From positions 146,904 through 210,903 of the forward strand of contig OOHK01000003.1 of the NCBI GenBank assembly GCA_900315845.1: a stretch of 64,000 nucleotides of DNA, given 5' to 3'. The notes beneath the pieces were generated by a model. It saw nothing but the letters and a program-made list of their open reading frames with translations, did no database searches and was not told the origin of the DNA. The stretch comes from Candidatus Avelusimicrobium luingense. Lineage in GTDB: Bacteria; Elusimicrobiota; Elusimicrobia; Elusimicrobiales; Elusimicrobiaceae. Positions 1 through 8,141 of this stretch are shown here, one piece after another (positions within the stretch are counted from its first letter, which is position 1; every line of letters starts with the position of its first letter). Position numbers and translations under genes: made by a program.

Positions 1-2
1 TC

Positions 3-260
3 TTGCACGAAGAAGTCAAGACAACGCTTCAAAAAGCCAAAGAAGTACGCCGCGTGGTGGAAGGGTTGATTACGTTAGCCAAAGCCAACAATATGGCTGC
101 TGCGAAAGAAACCCTGAAAGATGAAGCGGCTTGCAAAAAATTAGCCGAAGTGTTGGCGGCCCGTTACGCCAACCGCCCGGGTGGGTTCTGCCGGATTTAC
201 CGCGCAGGGCTTCGCCAAGGGGACAATGCGGAAGTAGCCATTGTAAAATTAGTTGATTAA
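3..260 (+). CDS. rplQ: 50S ribosomal protein L17, 3' part
   Basis: C-terminal 85 residues of ribosomal protein L17; the gene begins before the window, so the first codon here (TTG) is internal. L17 sits near the exit tunnel of the 50S subunit. The segment shows L17 family landmarks: an [12 protein letters not shown] stretch near its start, LITLAK, then [14 protein letters not shown] and the closing [13 protein letters not shown]. In most bacteria rplQ ends the alpha ribosomal operon after rpoA. Here it ends only 10 bases before the mreB start, so transcription probably runs on into the cell-shape genes. The identity is secure; only the missing 5' end limits it. Confidence 0.95.
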   Translation: MHEEVKTTLQKAKEVRRVVEGLITLAKANNMAAAKETLKDEAACKKLAEVLAARYANRPGGFCRIYRAGLRQGDNAEVAIVKLVD

Positions 261-270
261 GAGGCAACCG

Positions 271-1314
271 ATGGTAATAGACTATTTAGGAGGGCTTTTT
301 TCCTCGGACTTAGGGATGGACTTAGGTACAGCCAACTGCTTGATTTACGTCAAGGATAAAGGCATTGTACTTCGTGAGCCGTCCGTCGTCGCGGTGGAAA
401 GAGAAACCGGTGAAGTTAAAGCCGTAGGCGCTAAGGCCAAACAAATGTTAGGCCGCACGCCTGCCAACATCGTAGCCGTTCGCCCGATGAAAAACGGTGT
501 AATTGCGGATTTTGAAGTAACACAAGAAATGATTCGTTACTTTATTCGTAAAGTACATAGCCGTAGCAGTCTGTTACGTCCCCGCATTGTAATCGGAATC
601 CCTTCGGACATTACCGGCGTGGAACGCCGGGCCGTTGATGATGCCGCCCGCCAAGCCGGCGCGCGGGAAGTGTATTTGATCGAAGAACCCATGGCTTCGG
701 CCATGGGTGCCGATTTGCCTATCGCCGAACCGCATGCCAGCATGATTGTGGATATCGGCGGAGGTACGACGGAAGTAGCGGTTATTTCATTAGGCGGCAT
801 GGTAGTAGCCAAATCTATTGATGTTGCCGGAGACGAATTAACCGAGTGTATTGTGCAATATTTCCGCAAAAAATACAGTTTAATCGTCGGCGAAACGACT
901 GCCGAAGAAGTAAAGATTAATTTAGGTTCAGTTTATCCGTTAAAAGAAGAAAGATCCATGGAAGTAAAAGGCCGCGACCAGACACAAGGTTTGCCGCGTA
1001 CCTTAACCGTAACTTCCGAAGAAATCCGTCAGGCTTTAATGGAACCGGTGCGTTTGATTTTAGATGTTATCAAAAGCACATTGGAAGAAACACCGCCGGA
1101 ACTCGCTGCCGATTTGGTGGACAGAGGGCTTGTGGTGGCCGGTGGCGGAAGTCTTTTACGGGGTATTACCGAACTCATCCGCAAGGAAACAGATATCCCG
1201 GTGCACCGCGCAGCCGATCCGCTGAGTTGTGTAGCATTGGGGACGGGCAAGTTTTTGGAACAACTTAACGAAAAAGGAACGCGCTTTTTCAGTTCGCGCG
1301 GCAAATCTTTCTAA
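271..1314 (+). CDS. mreB: Rod shape-determining protein MreB
   Basis: Actin-like ATPase of 347 residues that forms membrane-associated filaments and positions the elongation machinery for lateral wall synthesis. The ATP-binding phosphate-1 loop is visible near residues 16-26 ([11 protein letters not shown]) and phosphate-2 near 158-170 ([13 protein letters not shown]). A third glycine-rich motif ([12 protein letters not shown]) lies near residue 290. I chose the ATG at 271 because a GAGG Shine-Dalgarno sits 6 bases upstream and the protein then begins close to the family N-terminus. The in-frame TTG at 253 would overlap rplQ and lacks such a site. It heads the mre-mrd gene set, although a hairpin separates it from mreC. 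Confidence 0.96.
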   Translation: MVIDYLGGLFSSDLGMDLGTANCLIYVKDKGIVLREPSVVAVERETGEVKAVGAKAKQMLGRTPANIVAVRPMKNGVIADFEVTQEMIRYFIRKVHSRSSLLRPRIVIGIPSDITGVERRAVDDAARQAGAREVYLIEEPMASAMGADLPIAEPHASMIVDIGGGTTEVAVISLGGMVVAKSIDVAGDELTECIVQYFRKKYSLIVGETTAEEVKINLGSVYPLKEERSMEVKGRDQTQGLPRTLTVTSEEIRQALMEPVRLILDVIKSTLEETPPELAADLVDRGLVVAGGGSLLRGITELIRKETDIPVHRAADPLSCVALGTGKFLEQLNEKGTRFFSSRGKSF

Positions 1315-1335
1315 CTTGCTCTACGGTTCTTATGG

Positions 1336-1376
1336 AAAGCGGACACTGCTTGAAAGAAAAGCCGTGTCCGCTTTTT
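1336..1376 (+). terminator. Terminator-like hairpin after mreB
   Basis: An 11-base arm (AAAGCGGACAC, 1336-1346) pairs with GTGTCCGCTTT (1364-1374) around a 17-base loop and runs into a short T-tract. It lies between mreB and mreC, so it may partly terminate transcription and raise mreB dosage relative to the downstream genes. The tract is short, so readthrough is plausible. Confidence 0.6.
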
Positions 1377-1405
1377 GGTTTGTATAGATAAATTTTGATT
1401 TTATT

Positions 1406-2278
1406 ATGGCTCTTGTTACACGAAAACGTACCCGAAAAGTTTATACAGGTAACCGACGCCGGTTTTTCTTTCCGGTAGTCTTTTTGCTCCTATCGTTTTT
1501 ACTTATGATTTTGCCGTTGGAGGGCATTGTCGTTTCTGTCAAAACGGTATTGTCTTATATTTTTATTCCGCCGATACGGGCCGCGCACGGAACGGTTAAA
1601 TATGCACAAGGGGTACACCAAACGGTACAGGAATTATTGGAAACCCACCAAGAAAATTTGCGCTTAAAACAACAAATAGAAATGGAACATCTTCGCGCTA
1701 CACAAGCCGAAACTGTATTTAAGGAAAACGAACGCTTAACCGAAGAGTTAGATTTGGAATCGGCCTGGCCTTGGCAAGGTATATGGGCTAAGGTGGCTTA
1801 CCGCGAGCCTAGCCAATGGAACACCGTCACCATTGATAAAGGATCGGCAGATGGCATTCGGGAACGCAGCGCTGTATTATCCTTGGAACAAGGCCAAGAC
1901 GGATTAGCCGGTGTTGTGGTGGAAGTTTCGGAAAATACTTCTAAAGTGCTACTGGTCCGTGATGAAGATTTTTCAGCGGCGGTTATGTTGGAAAACGGGC
2001 AAGAAGAAGGATTACTTGTCGGTGGTGGATCCGGGGCCGTTCGCATTAAATATATTCCGCTGCAAGCCGAGGTTTCCAAAGGGGATAAAGTAGTTACATC
2101 TGCAAATAGCAGTATTTTCCCGGCGGGCATTTTTGTAGGAACGGTGCGTGCTATACGCGATGACGGCAGTTTCCAAACCGCCCGCACGATTGAAATAGAC
2201 CCGGCTGTACGGTCGTCTGCCGTTAAGGAAGTTTTTGTGCTTTCTAAACAGGAGCCTGTTTATGTGGAAAATTTGTAA
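1406..2278 (+). CDS. mreC: Rod shape-determining protein MreC
   Basis: Bitopic inner-membrane protein of 290 residues that links cytoplasmic MreB to periplasmic PBP2 and RodA. A basic N-terminus is followed by one membrane segment (about residues 20-45). A coiled coil follows (about 75-115, with LLETHQENLRLKQQIEMEHL). The C-terminal beta-barrel MreC domain (about 125-280) carries the family-typical VTIDKGSADGI and the GDKVVTSANSSIFPAGIFVGTV-like region. No good Shine-Dalgarno precedes the ATG. The 3' end overlaps mreD by 17 bases, which suggests coupled translation. Confidence 0.93.
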   Translation: MALVTRKRTRKVYTGNRRRFFFPVVFLLLSFLLMILPLEGIVVSVKTVLSYIFIPPIRAAHGTVKYAQGVHQTVQELLETHQENLRLKQQIEMEHLRATQAETVFKENERLTEELDLESAWPWQGIWAKVAYREPSQWNTVTIDKGSADGIRERSAVLSLEQGQDGLAGVVVEVSENTSKVLLVRDEDFSAAVMLENGQEEGLLVGGGSGAVRIKYIPLQAEVSKGDKVVTSANSSIFPAGIFVGTVRAIRDDGSFQTARTIEIDPAVRSSAVKEVFVLSKQEPVYVENL

Positions 2279-2756
2279 GTTATTTGTTTTATTTGTGTTA
2301 GCCACCATCTGCCACTGGGGATTTGCGACGCTGTTTTCGTATGCGGAACTTAACGTGAATTTTATGTTGGTTTTTGCGATTGCCTTGTGTACGGTTATTC
2401 CGTTGGAAATCGGTTACCCGATTGTGTTTTTATGCGGACTCTTTTTAGATTTCTTCGGAGTTAAATTGTTTGGCAATAACGCCTTTTTATTTACGTTTGT
2501 GGCACTTATTATGTACACCTTGCGCGACCGGATTGATTTTTCCGGAATCATATCGCAAGTAGTGATTGTATTTTTACTAACGTGTATGGTCGGCGTATGC
2601 AATCATATCTTGTTAGCCTGGTTTACGCCCGCATCTTTTTGGCCGGGAATTGGCAGTTTATTCGGCGGAGCCGTGGTGGGGGCATTGCTCGCCCCAATCG
2701 TCTTTGCTATCGTTCGGTTGATGTGCTACGATTTTATGACAGATGAACGATTGTAA
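2262..2756 (+). CDS. mreD: Rod shape-determining protein MreD
   Basis: Small polytopic membrane protein of 164 residues, the third partner of the MreBCD complex. It is strongly hydrophobic with about five membrane segments. Identity rests mainly on size, hydrophobicity and position between mreC and the PBP2 gene, because MreD is poorly conserved. I start it at ATG 2262: a GGAG lies 7 bases upstream inside the mreC end, and the membrane domain then begins at once. The longer in-frame start at 2235 would add ten residues and has no ribosome site. Confidence 0.88.
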   Translation: MWKICKLFVLFVLATICHWGFATLFSYAELNVNFMLVFAIALCTVIPLEIGYPIVFLCGLFLDFFGVKLFGNNAFLFTFVALIMYTLRDRIDFSGIISQVVIVFLLTCMVGVCNHILLAWFTPASFWPGIGSLFGGAVVGALLAPIVFAIVRLMCYDFMTDERL

Positions 2757-2767
2757 TAAAAAAACGT

Positions 2768-4606
2768 ATGGCAACAGTTACCAAAATTTTATTTAATCAG
2801 CGTTTGAAAACTATGATGGTTTTGGCAGTAATCGCCGGAATTGTGATTGCTGTACGCCTGATTGATATACAAATTTTGCGTCATAACGATTATTTGCAAT
2901 TGGCCGAACGTAACCGTACACAAATCTTATACCAAACGGCTCCTCGCGGCCGCGTATTTACGGCGGACGGTGTGGAAATTGCGTCTAATGCGCCGTCATT
3001 TAGTTTGTATTATTTGGGTGGCCAACAAGACCCTGCCTCTTTTTACCGTTTGGCGCGTGATTTTGCGCCCTATTTGCATGTGTCGCTTGTAGAATTGTTG
3101 GAAAAATTACATACGGGCGCCAAAAGCGGCAAATCGGTTTTGCTGGCGGAAAATTTATCTACTCCCAGCACGGTAGCGTTGCAAGAGTTGCAATACTATT
3201 ATCCCGGTATTTATTTGATTGAGGAAACAAAACGCCACTATCCGTATGGTGATTTTGCCAGCCATTTGCTCGGGTATTTAGGAAGTATGGATGAACGCCA
3301 ATGGCGTAAACGCGATAATAAATTAGGATATCGTTTAACGAGCAAAATCGGCAAGAACGGTATTGAACAAAAATACGAAAAAGAATTAAAAGGCAAAGAC
3401 GGCGGCGTATTTTTGGAAGTAGATTACCGCGGCCGCGTAAAAAGTATTATTGAAGATAAAAAATGGGCAGCCGGCAGTGATGTATATTTAACACTTGATT
3501 TTGCCGTCCAAAAAGCCGCACAGGAAGGATTAAAAAACTCGCTTACGGGGCGTGGGGCCGCGGTGGCATTAGATCCTCGTACCGGGGCAGTACTTGCCAT
3601 GGCCAGTGCTCCGGAATATGACCCGAATATTTTTGTTCCTTATAGCGATCAAATGCTTGCTCCTACTTCTAAAAAAATCAATGAATATAATTTAGCCATA
3701 CAAGGTATTTATCCGCCCGCTTCTACTTTCAAGGTGATTACGGGTGCGGCGGCTTTGGAAAGCGATTCGTTTGATACGGAACGCAAAATTTCGTGTTATG
3801 GCAAATATGATTCCGGCCCGCGTATTTTCAAATGTTGGGGAACGCACGGACCGGTTGATTTTTGGGAAGGAATGGCTCACTCTTGCGACGTGTATTTTTA
3901 TGCGATAGCCGCCCAAATGGGTTCTGCCGCTATTGAACGTGTGCAACGTATGTTTATGTTTGGCCGTCCGACCGGTATTGATTTGCCCGGTGAAAAAGCC
4001 GGCAATTTGTATGGACCTACGCGTCGGGCGCGTAATAAATCGTACTGGTTTATCGGAGATACGCTCAATTTATCTATCGGTCAAGGGGAATTGTTAGTTA
4101 CGCCGCTTAAATTGGCGCAATTCGCGGCGGCTTTAGCCAGCCGGGGAAATGTGTACCGTCCGTATTATGTATCCAAAATCGTCAGTAACCAAACCGGAAA
4201 AACGAAGATTGTAGGTAAACCGGAAATTTTACAAGTGGCCGAGTTACAGCCCGAAACATATGATAAATTATTCAAAGCCTTAAAGCATACGGTGGATAAC
4301 GGTACGGCGCGCCGCGCTAAAATTAAAGATATTGACGTTTACGGAAAAACGGGAACGGCCCAAAATCCGCATGGGGCTGATCACGGTTGGTTTATGGCCT
4401 TTGGGGCCTATCCGGGCGAAAAACCGTCTATTGCCGTAGTCGTGTTTGTGGAAAACGGAGAAGGCGGTTCTTCTGCCGCCGGCCCGATTGCTCATGATAT
4501 GCTTAAAGCCTATTTTGATAATCCGCAACATAAACCGGTAGAAAAAGAACAAGCGGAAAAAACACAAGATGATTATGATGAATTATTAACAGGAGAAGAT
4601 GCCTGA
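2768..4606 (+). CDS. mrdA: Penicillin-binding protein 2, elongation transpeptidase
   Basis: Class B penicillin-binding protein of 612 residues that crosslinks peptidoglycan during elongation together with RodA. One N-terminal membrane anchor lies at about residues 15-33. The dimerisation domain follows, starting with the APRGRVFTADG motif. The transpeptidase domain carries all three catalytic signatures: S319-TF-K322 (nucleophile Ser), S372-C-D374, and K527-T-G-T530. Length matches the PBP2 family (about 600-650). The acidic tail after residue 580 is rich in E, K and D and is probably disordered. Its end overlaps rodA by 8 bases, consistent with coupled production of the two partners. Confidence 0.95.
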   Translation: MATVTKILFNQRLKTMMVLAVIAGIVIAVRLIDIQILRHNDYLQLAERNRTQILYQTAPRGRVFTADGVEIASNAPSFSLYYLGGQQDPASFYRLARDFAPYLHVSLVELLEKLHTGAKSGKSVLLAENLSTPSTVALQELQYYYPGIYLIEETKRHYPYGDFASHLLGYLGSMDERQWRKRDNKLGYRLTSKIGKNGIEQKYEKELKGKDGGVFLEVDYRGRVKSIIEDKKWAAGSDVYLTLDFAVQKAAQEGLKNSLTGRGAAVALDPRTGAVLAMASAPEYDPNIFVPYSDQMLAPTSKKINEYNLAIQGIYPPASTFKVITGAAALESDSFDTERKISCYGKYDSGPRIFKCWGTHGPVDFWEGMAHSCDVYFYAIAAQMGSAAIERVQRMFMFGRPTGIDLPGEKAGNLYGPTRRARNKSYWFIGDTLNLSIGQGELLVTPLKLAQFAAALASRGNVYRPYYVSKIVSNQTGKTKIVGKPEILQVAELQPETYDKLFKALKHTVDNGTARRAKIKDIDVYGKTGTAQNPHGADHGWFMAFGAYPGEKPSIAVVVFVENGEGGSSAAGPIAHDMLKAYFDNPQHKPVEKEQAEKTQDDYDELLTGEDA

Positions 4607-5936
4607 TATGAGACAATTGGTTTCCGGCCGTAGCCGTATAGATTGGATGCTCTTTGGAGCCATGGTATTGTTGGTAGTCCTGGGGGCGTTATGTATTATG
4701 TCTGCGGTCAATAGTTTCTCGTGGACAACTCCGGTGGTGCGTACCCATTTTATTGCACTAGTCGCAGGAGCGGTTGCTTTTTTTGTCGGATGTAGTTTTA
4801 ACTATCAAATCTATGATGAACAATGGAAAGCATTGTATGGGTTTATTCTGCTACTGCTGATAGGGGTATTGTTGTTTGGATCGTATCAGCGCGGGTCGCG
4901 CTCGTGGTTTGTGTTGCCGTTCTTTTCCATGCAACCTTCCGAAATTTGCCGCGTCGGAACAATTTTAATGGCAGCGGCTTTTATGGATAGACGCGGCCGT
5001 CGTATCCGTGATGTGGTGTCTGTATTTTATCTGGGGTTACTGTTACTGCCTATTTTCGGGCTGATTATGATGCAGCCGGATTTCTCATCGGTGGTAGTTA
5101 CTTTACCGTCCATTATTATCTTATTGTTTTGCACAGGGATTAACTTGTTTTATTTGGGCCTTATTGCGCTTTTAGCCGGCGTGGCGGGGTTTTTTACGAT
5201 TTCATGGACGTATATCTATCTGCACCCGGAATTGTTAGATTATGCGTGGATACGCGTGTTTAATGACTTGGCGCATAATGGGTGGTATATGGGTGTTTTT
5301 GCTGTAATTATTATGCTTTTGGGCTATGGTATGTGGTGGTTATTTAGGCAATTTCGTATTTTATTGCCGTCATTTTATTTTGTATTGGCAACAATAGTAG
5401 TGCTCATAGGATTAGTGGGGGGAATTTTTGTAGAGCACCAAATGAAACCGCACCAACGCAAACGCGTAGAAGCCTTTTTGGCTCCCAAATCCGATCCGCA
5501 AGGTGCCGGATATAATATCTTGCAAGCGCAAATTGCTATGGGCGCGGGTGGTATTATGGGTAAGGGGCTGTTTTCCGGTACCCAATCGCGTTTAGGGTTT
5601 GTGCCGGAACGACACACCGATTTTATTTTAGCCGTTGTGGGGGAAGAACTCGGCTTATGGGGCACGCTCCTGGTGCTTGGGTTATATTTTCTGATTTTAT
5701 GGCGCATTATTGCCGTGGCGTATTTGTCGGGTGACAGGTACGGCTACCTAGTATGTGCCGGAATTTTTGGTATGTTTTTTACTTATATGCTAATCAACTA
5801 TGGTATGTTGATAGGTATAGTGCCGGTAGCGGGGATACCACTTCCGTTTATTTCATACGGAGGATCTAACCTGGTGGCCAGTTTGTGGGCATTGGGGGTT
5901 GTGCAGTCGGTTTATGCGCGCCGCTTACGGGCATAA
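4599..5936 (+). CDS. rodA: SEDS peptidoglycan glycosyltransferase RodA
   Basis: Polytopic SEDS-family polymerase of 445 residues that extends glycan strands with PBP2 as partner. SEDS signatures are visible: MQPSEICR near residue 110, KRVEAFLAPKSDPQGAGYN near 285-303, GKGLFSG, and a C-terminal GIPLPFISYGGSN. It is about 70 residues longer than usual RodA. The extra length falls around residues 215-280, where additional hydrophobic segments precede the HQRKRVEAF motif. An AGGAG lies 3 bases before the chosen ATG and 12 bases before a second in-frame ATG at 4608, so the start is uncertain by three codons. Position after PBP2 favours RodA over FtsW. Confidence 0.93.
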   Translation: MPDMRQLVSGRSRIDWMLFGAMVLLVVLGALCIMSAVNSFSWTTPVVRTHFIALVAGAVAFFVGCSFNYQIYDEQWKALYGFILLLLIGVLLFGSYQRGSRSWFVLPFFSMQPSEICRVGTILMAAAFMDRRGRRIRDVVSVFYLGLLLLPIFGLIMMQPDFSSVVVTLPSIIILLFCTGINLFYLGLIALLAGVAGFFTISWTYIYLHPELLDYAWIRVFNDLAHNGWYMGVFAVIIMLLGYGMWWLFRQFRILLPSFYFVLATIVVLIGLVGGIFVEHQMKPHQRKRVEAFLAPKSDPQGAGYNILQAQIAMGAGGIMGKGLFSGTQSRLGFVPERHTDFILAVVGEELGLWGTLLVLGLYFLILWRIIAVAYLSGDRYGYLVCAGIFGMFFTYMLINYGMLIGIVPVAGIPLPFISYGGSNLVASLWALGVVQSVYARRLRA

Positions 5937-5942
5937 AAAAAG

Positions 5943-6641
5943 ATGATAAACTCGCCAAAAAATTATAAAATGCGTATAGTGTTCCGTTGGGCAGATAATC
6001 AGGCGGAACATTCACATGCTTTGCGCGGTATAAAAAAAATGGTGCTTGACTCGGGTTTGCCATACGAGCCGTCTAAATTTGTAACAAGCCAACCGCGATT
6101 GGCTTACGGCCCGGCTCCCGCTAAAGGACAGCGGGCCGAGCGAGAGTACCTAGACATTTATCTGTTAGAACGGCGCAGCGAAGAAGAAGTGCGTGCTGCC
6201 TTGTTGCAAACGGCCCCCAGCGGGTTTGAGATTTTGCAACTGACGCGCGTGCCTTATCCGTTGCCTTCCGTACAGAACTTGATGGCCGCGATCAGGTACC
6301 GGGTGAAAGGCGATTTTTCGGCCTATATTTCGTCCGGGCGGAAGTTGGAAGATTGGAACGGCATGAGTCAGTTAGCGGTAACGGTGCAAGCCTTAAACGG
6401 TATTACATATGAAAAAAATTTAACCGACGGTTTGCTCGCATCGCGTGTACTCGGGCCGCAAGAGATAGAACTTACTCTTGTTCCGATAAGCGGACAATGG
6501 ATACGTCCACAATGGTTTATGGCGGCGTGGCTGGATATTCCCGTCCCGGCGCAAGATGAAAACTTTACGGTAGAAGGGTTTGATTTTATCCGGCAGGAAT
6601 TATGTTGGCGGGACACGCAAGGCGTGTACCACACGATATAA
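5943..6641 (+). CDS. DUF2344 (radical SAM-linked) protein
   Basis: Protein of 232 residues resembling the DUF2344 family (TIGR03936 type). That family is normally encoded beside, or fused to, a TIGR03960-type radical SAM protein. The start MRIVFRWADNQAEHSHALRG and the PRLAYGPAPAKGQRAEREYLDI stretch fit the family pattern, in which a short beta strand is followed by a conserved proline/glycine loop. The radical SAM partner is not adjacent here: the upstream gene is rodA. The gene directly precedes rng, an arrangement known for this family. Biochemical function is unknown. No Shine-Dalgarno is visible; ATG 5970 is an alternative start that would match the family N-terminus better. Confidence 0.75.
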   Translation: MINSPKNYKMRIVFRWADNQAEHSHALRGIKKMVLDSGLPYEPSKFVTSQPRLAYGPAPAKGQRAEREYLDIYLLERRSEEEVRAALLQTAPSGFEILQLTRVPYPLPSVQNLMAAIRYRVKGDFSAYISSGRKLEDWNGMSQLAVTVQALNGITYEKNLTDGLLASRVLGPQEIELTLVPISGQWIRPQWFMAAWLDIPVPAQDENFTVEGFDFIRQELCWRDTQGVYHTI

Positions 6642-6674
6642 AAGGGATTTTTCCCTAAGCGAGGATTTTTTTAC

Positions 6675-8129
6675 ATGACAAAAACAATACCGGAACTTCC
6701 CGTAGTGGAAGCGTTAGTCAATACGTCGTTTGAAGAAACGCGTATTGCCATTTTAGAAGACGGGCGCGTCAATGAACTGTTATGGGAACGTCGCGGCGCG
6801 CTTAACATTGTAGGCAACATTTACAAAGGTACGGTAGAAAATGTACTCCCCGGTATCTCCAGCGCATTTTTGAATATCGGGTATGAAAAAAATGCATACC
6901 TGTATATTTCCGATGTAATCGGCGGGGACAAAAAGAACATTGATAAATCGTTACATAAAGGCCAAGAAGTGATGGTGCAAGTTGTTAAAGATGCCATCAG
7001 CACCAAGGGCATGAAAGTAACGATGGACGTGACTTTGCCCGGTCGTTATTTAGTACTTACGCCGCATCAAAGTTTTGTGGGAGTTTCCAAACATATTGAA
7101 GATTCCGAATCGCGCCATAAACTCAATGAAATTATGCAAGAGTTGGCTGAAAAACACTTAAACGGTATGGGGTGTATTGTCCGTACCGAAGCGGAAGAAG
7201 CCACGAAAGAAGAATTAGAACGTGAAGTGAAATACTTATATCGCCAATGGCAATCTATCGTCAAGAAATTTGAAACATCACGCTCTCCTAAACTCTTGCA
7301 TGAAGATATGGACGCGGTCCTTCAGGTGGCGCGGGATGTGCTGTCCGAAAATGCCAAAGTCTATATGTTAGACAACGAAAAAGATTATGAACGCGTGATG
7401 GATTTTGTAAGTAAAAATTCGCCGGAACTGGCCGGACGCGTCAAACTCTACAAAGGCAAAACGCCGATTTTTGAAGCGTACGATGTAGAAAAAGAAATTG
7501 ATAATTTGCGTAAAATTAAACTGCCGCTTCCTAACGGGGGCAGTATCATTATTCAAGAAGCCGAATCGCTCTGCGCGATTGATGTGAACACCGGAAAATT
7601 TACCGGTAATAAATCGCAGGAAGAAACGGTCACGCAAACCAACATTGAAGCCGCTAAAGAAATTGCACACCAATTACGTTTGCGCAACATCGGCGGTATT
7701 ATCGTGATTGACTTTATCGATATGCGCAAGGCTTCCAGCCGCCACCGCGTTGTGGAGGCATTGGCCGAAGCCGTCCGCGGCGACCGCGCGAAAATACGTA
7801 TCTTGCCCATTACGCGTTTAGGCCTTGTGGAAATGACCCGCGAGCGCAAACGCGCCAGCACCGGCAGTTTTATCAGTGAAGAATGTCCCCAATGCCACGG
7901 CTCGGGGCGCGTGTTATCTGCCGAAACCATGCGTATTAAAATCCAACGCGAAATTTACGATTTAACAAACGGGCGTCCCGGTGGAAATTTACGGGTGGTA
8001 TTACACCCGGTGTTGGCCGAATCTATTAAGCAACGCCAAGAAGATATTGAGCAAAACATTCACCGCACACTCAAAATCCAAGCCGATCCGCAATTGGCGT
8101 GGGAAGATTACAAAATCGTATTGGAATAA
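6675..8129 (+). CDS. rng: Ribonuclease E/G family endoribonuclease
   Basis: Endoribonuclease of 484 residues, the RNase G-sized catalytic core without the RNase E scaffold tail. It processes rRNA and mRNA at 5'-monophosphorylated, AU-rich sites. An N-terminal S1 domain spans about residues 40-120 (GNIYKGTVENVLPGISSAFLNIG). The two metal-binding aspartates lie in LCAIDVNTGKF and IIVIDFIDMRKAS (about residues 302 and 350). The zinc-link CPQCHGSG near residue 400 holds the dimer. The gene follows DUF2344 and precedes the amidase by 12 bases, consistent with one operon with the shape genes. Confidence 0.94.
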   Translation: MTKTIPELPVVEALVNTSFEETRIAILEDGRVNELLWERRGALNIVGNIYKGTVENVLPGISSAFLNIGYEKNAYLYISDVIGGDKKNIDKSLHKGQEVMVQVVKDAISTKGMKVTMDVTLPGRYLVLTPHQSFVGVSKHIEDSESRHKLNEIMQELAEKHLNGMGCIVRTEAEEATKEELEREVKYLYRQWQSIVKKFETSRSPKLLHEDMDAVLQVARDVLSENAKVYMLDNEKDYERVMDFVSKNSPELAGRVKLYKGKTPIFEAYDVEKEIDNLRKIKLPLPNGGSIIIQEAESLCAIDVNTGKFTGNKSQEETVTQTNIEAAKEIAHQLRLRNIGGIIVIDFIDMRKASSRHRVVEALAEAVRGDRAKIRILPITRLGLVEMTRERKRASTGSFISEECPQCHGSGRVLSAETMRIKIQREIYDLTNGRPGGNLRVVLHPVLAESIKQRQEDIEQNIHRTLKIQADPQLAWEDYKIVLE

Positions 8130-8141
8130 AAACCAACGCGT

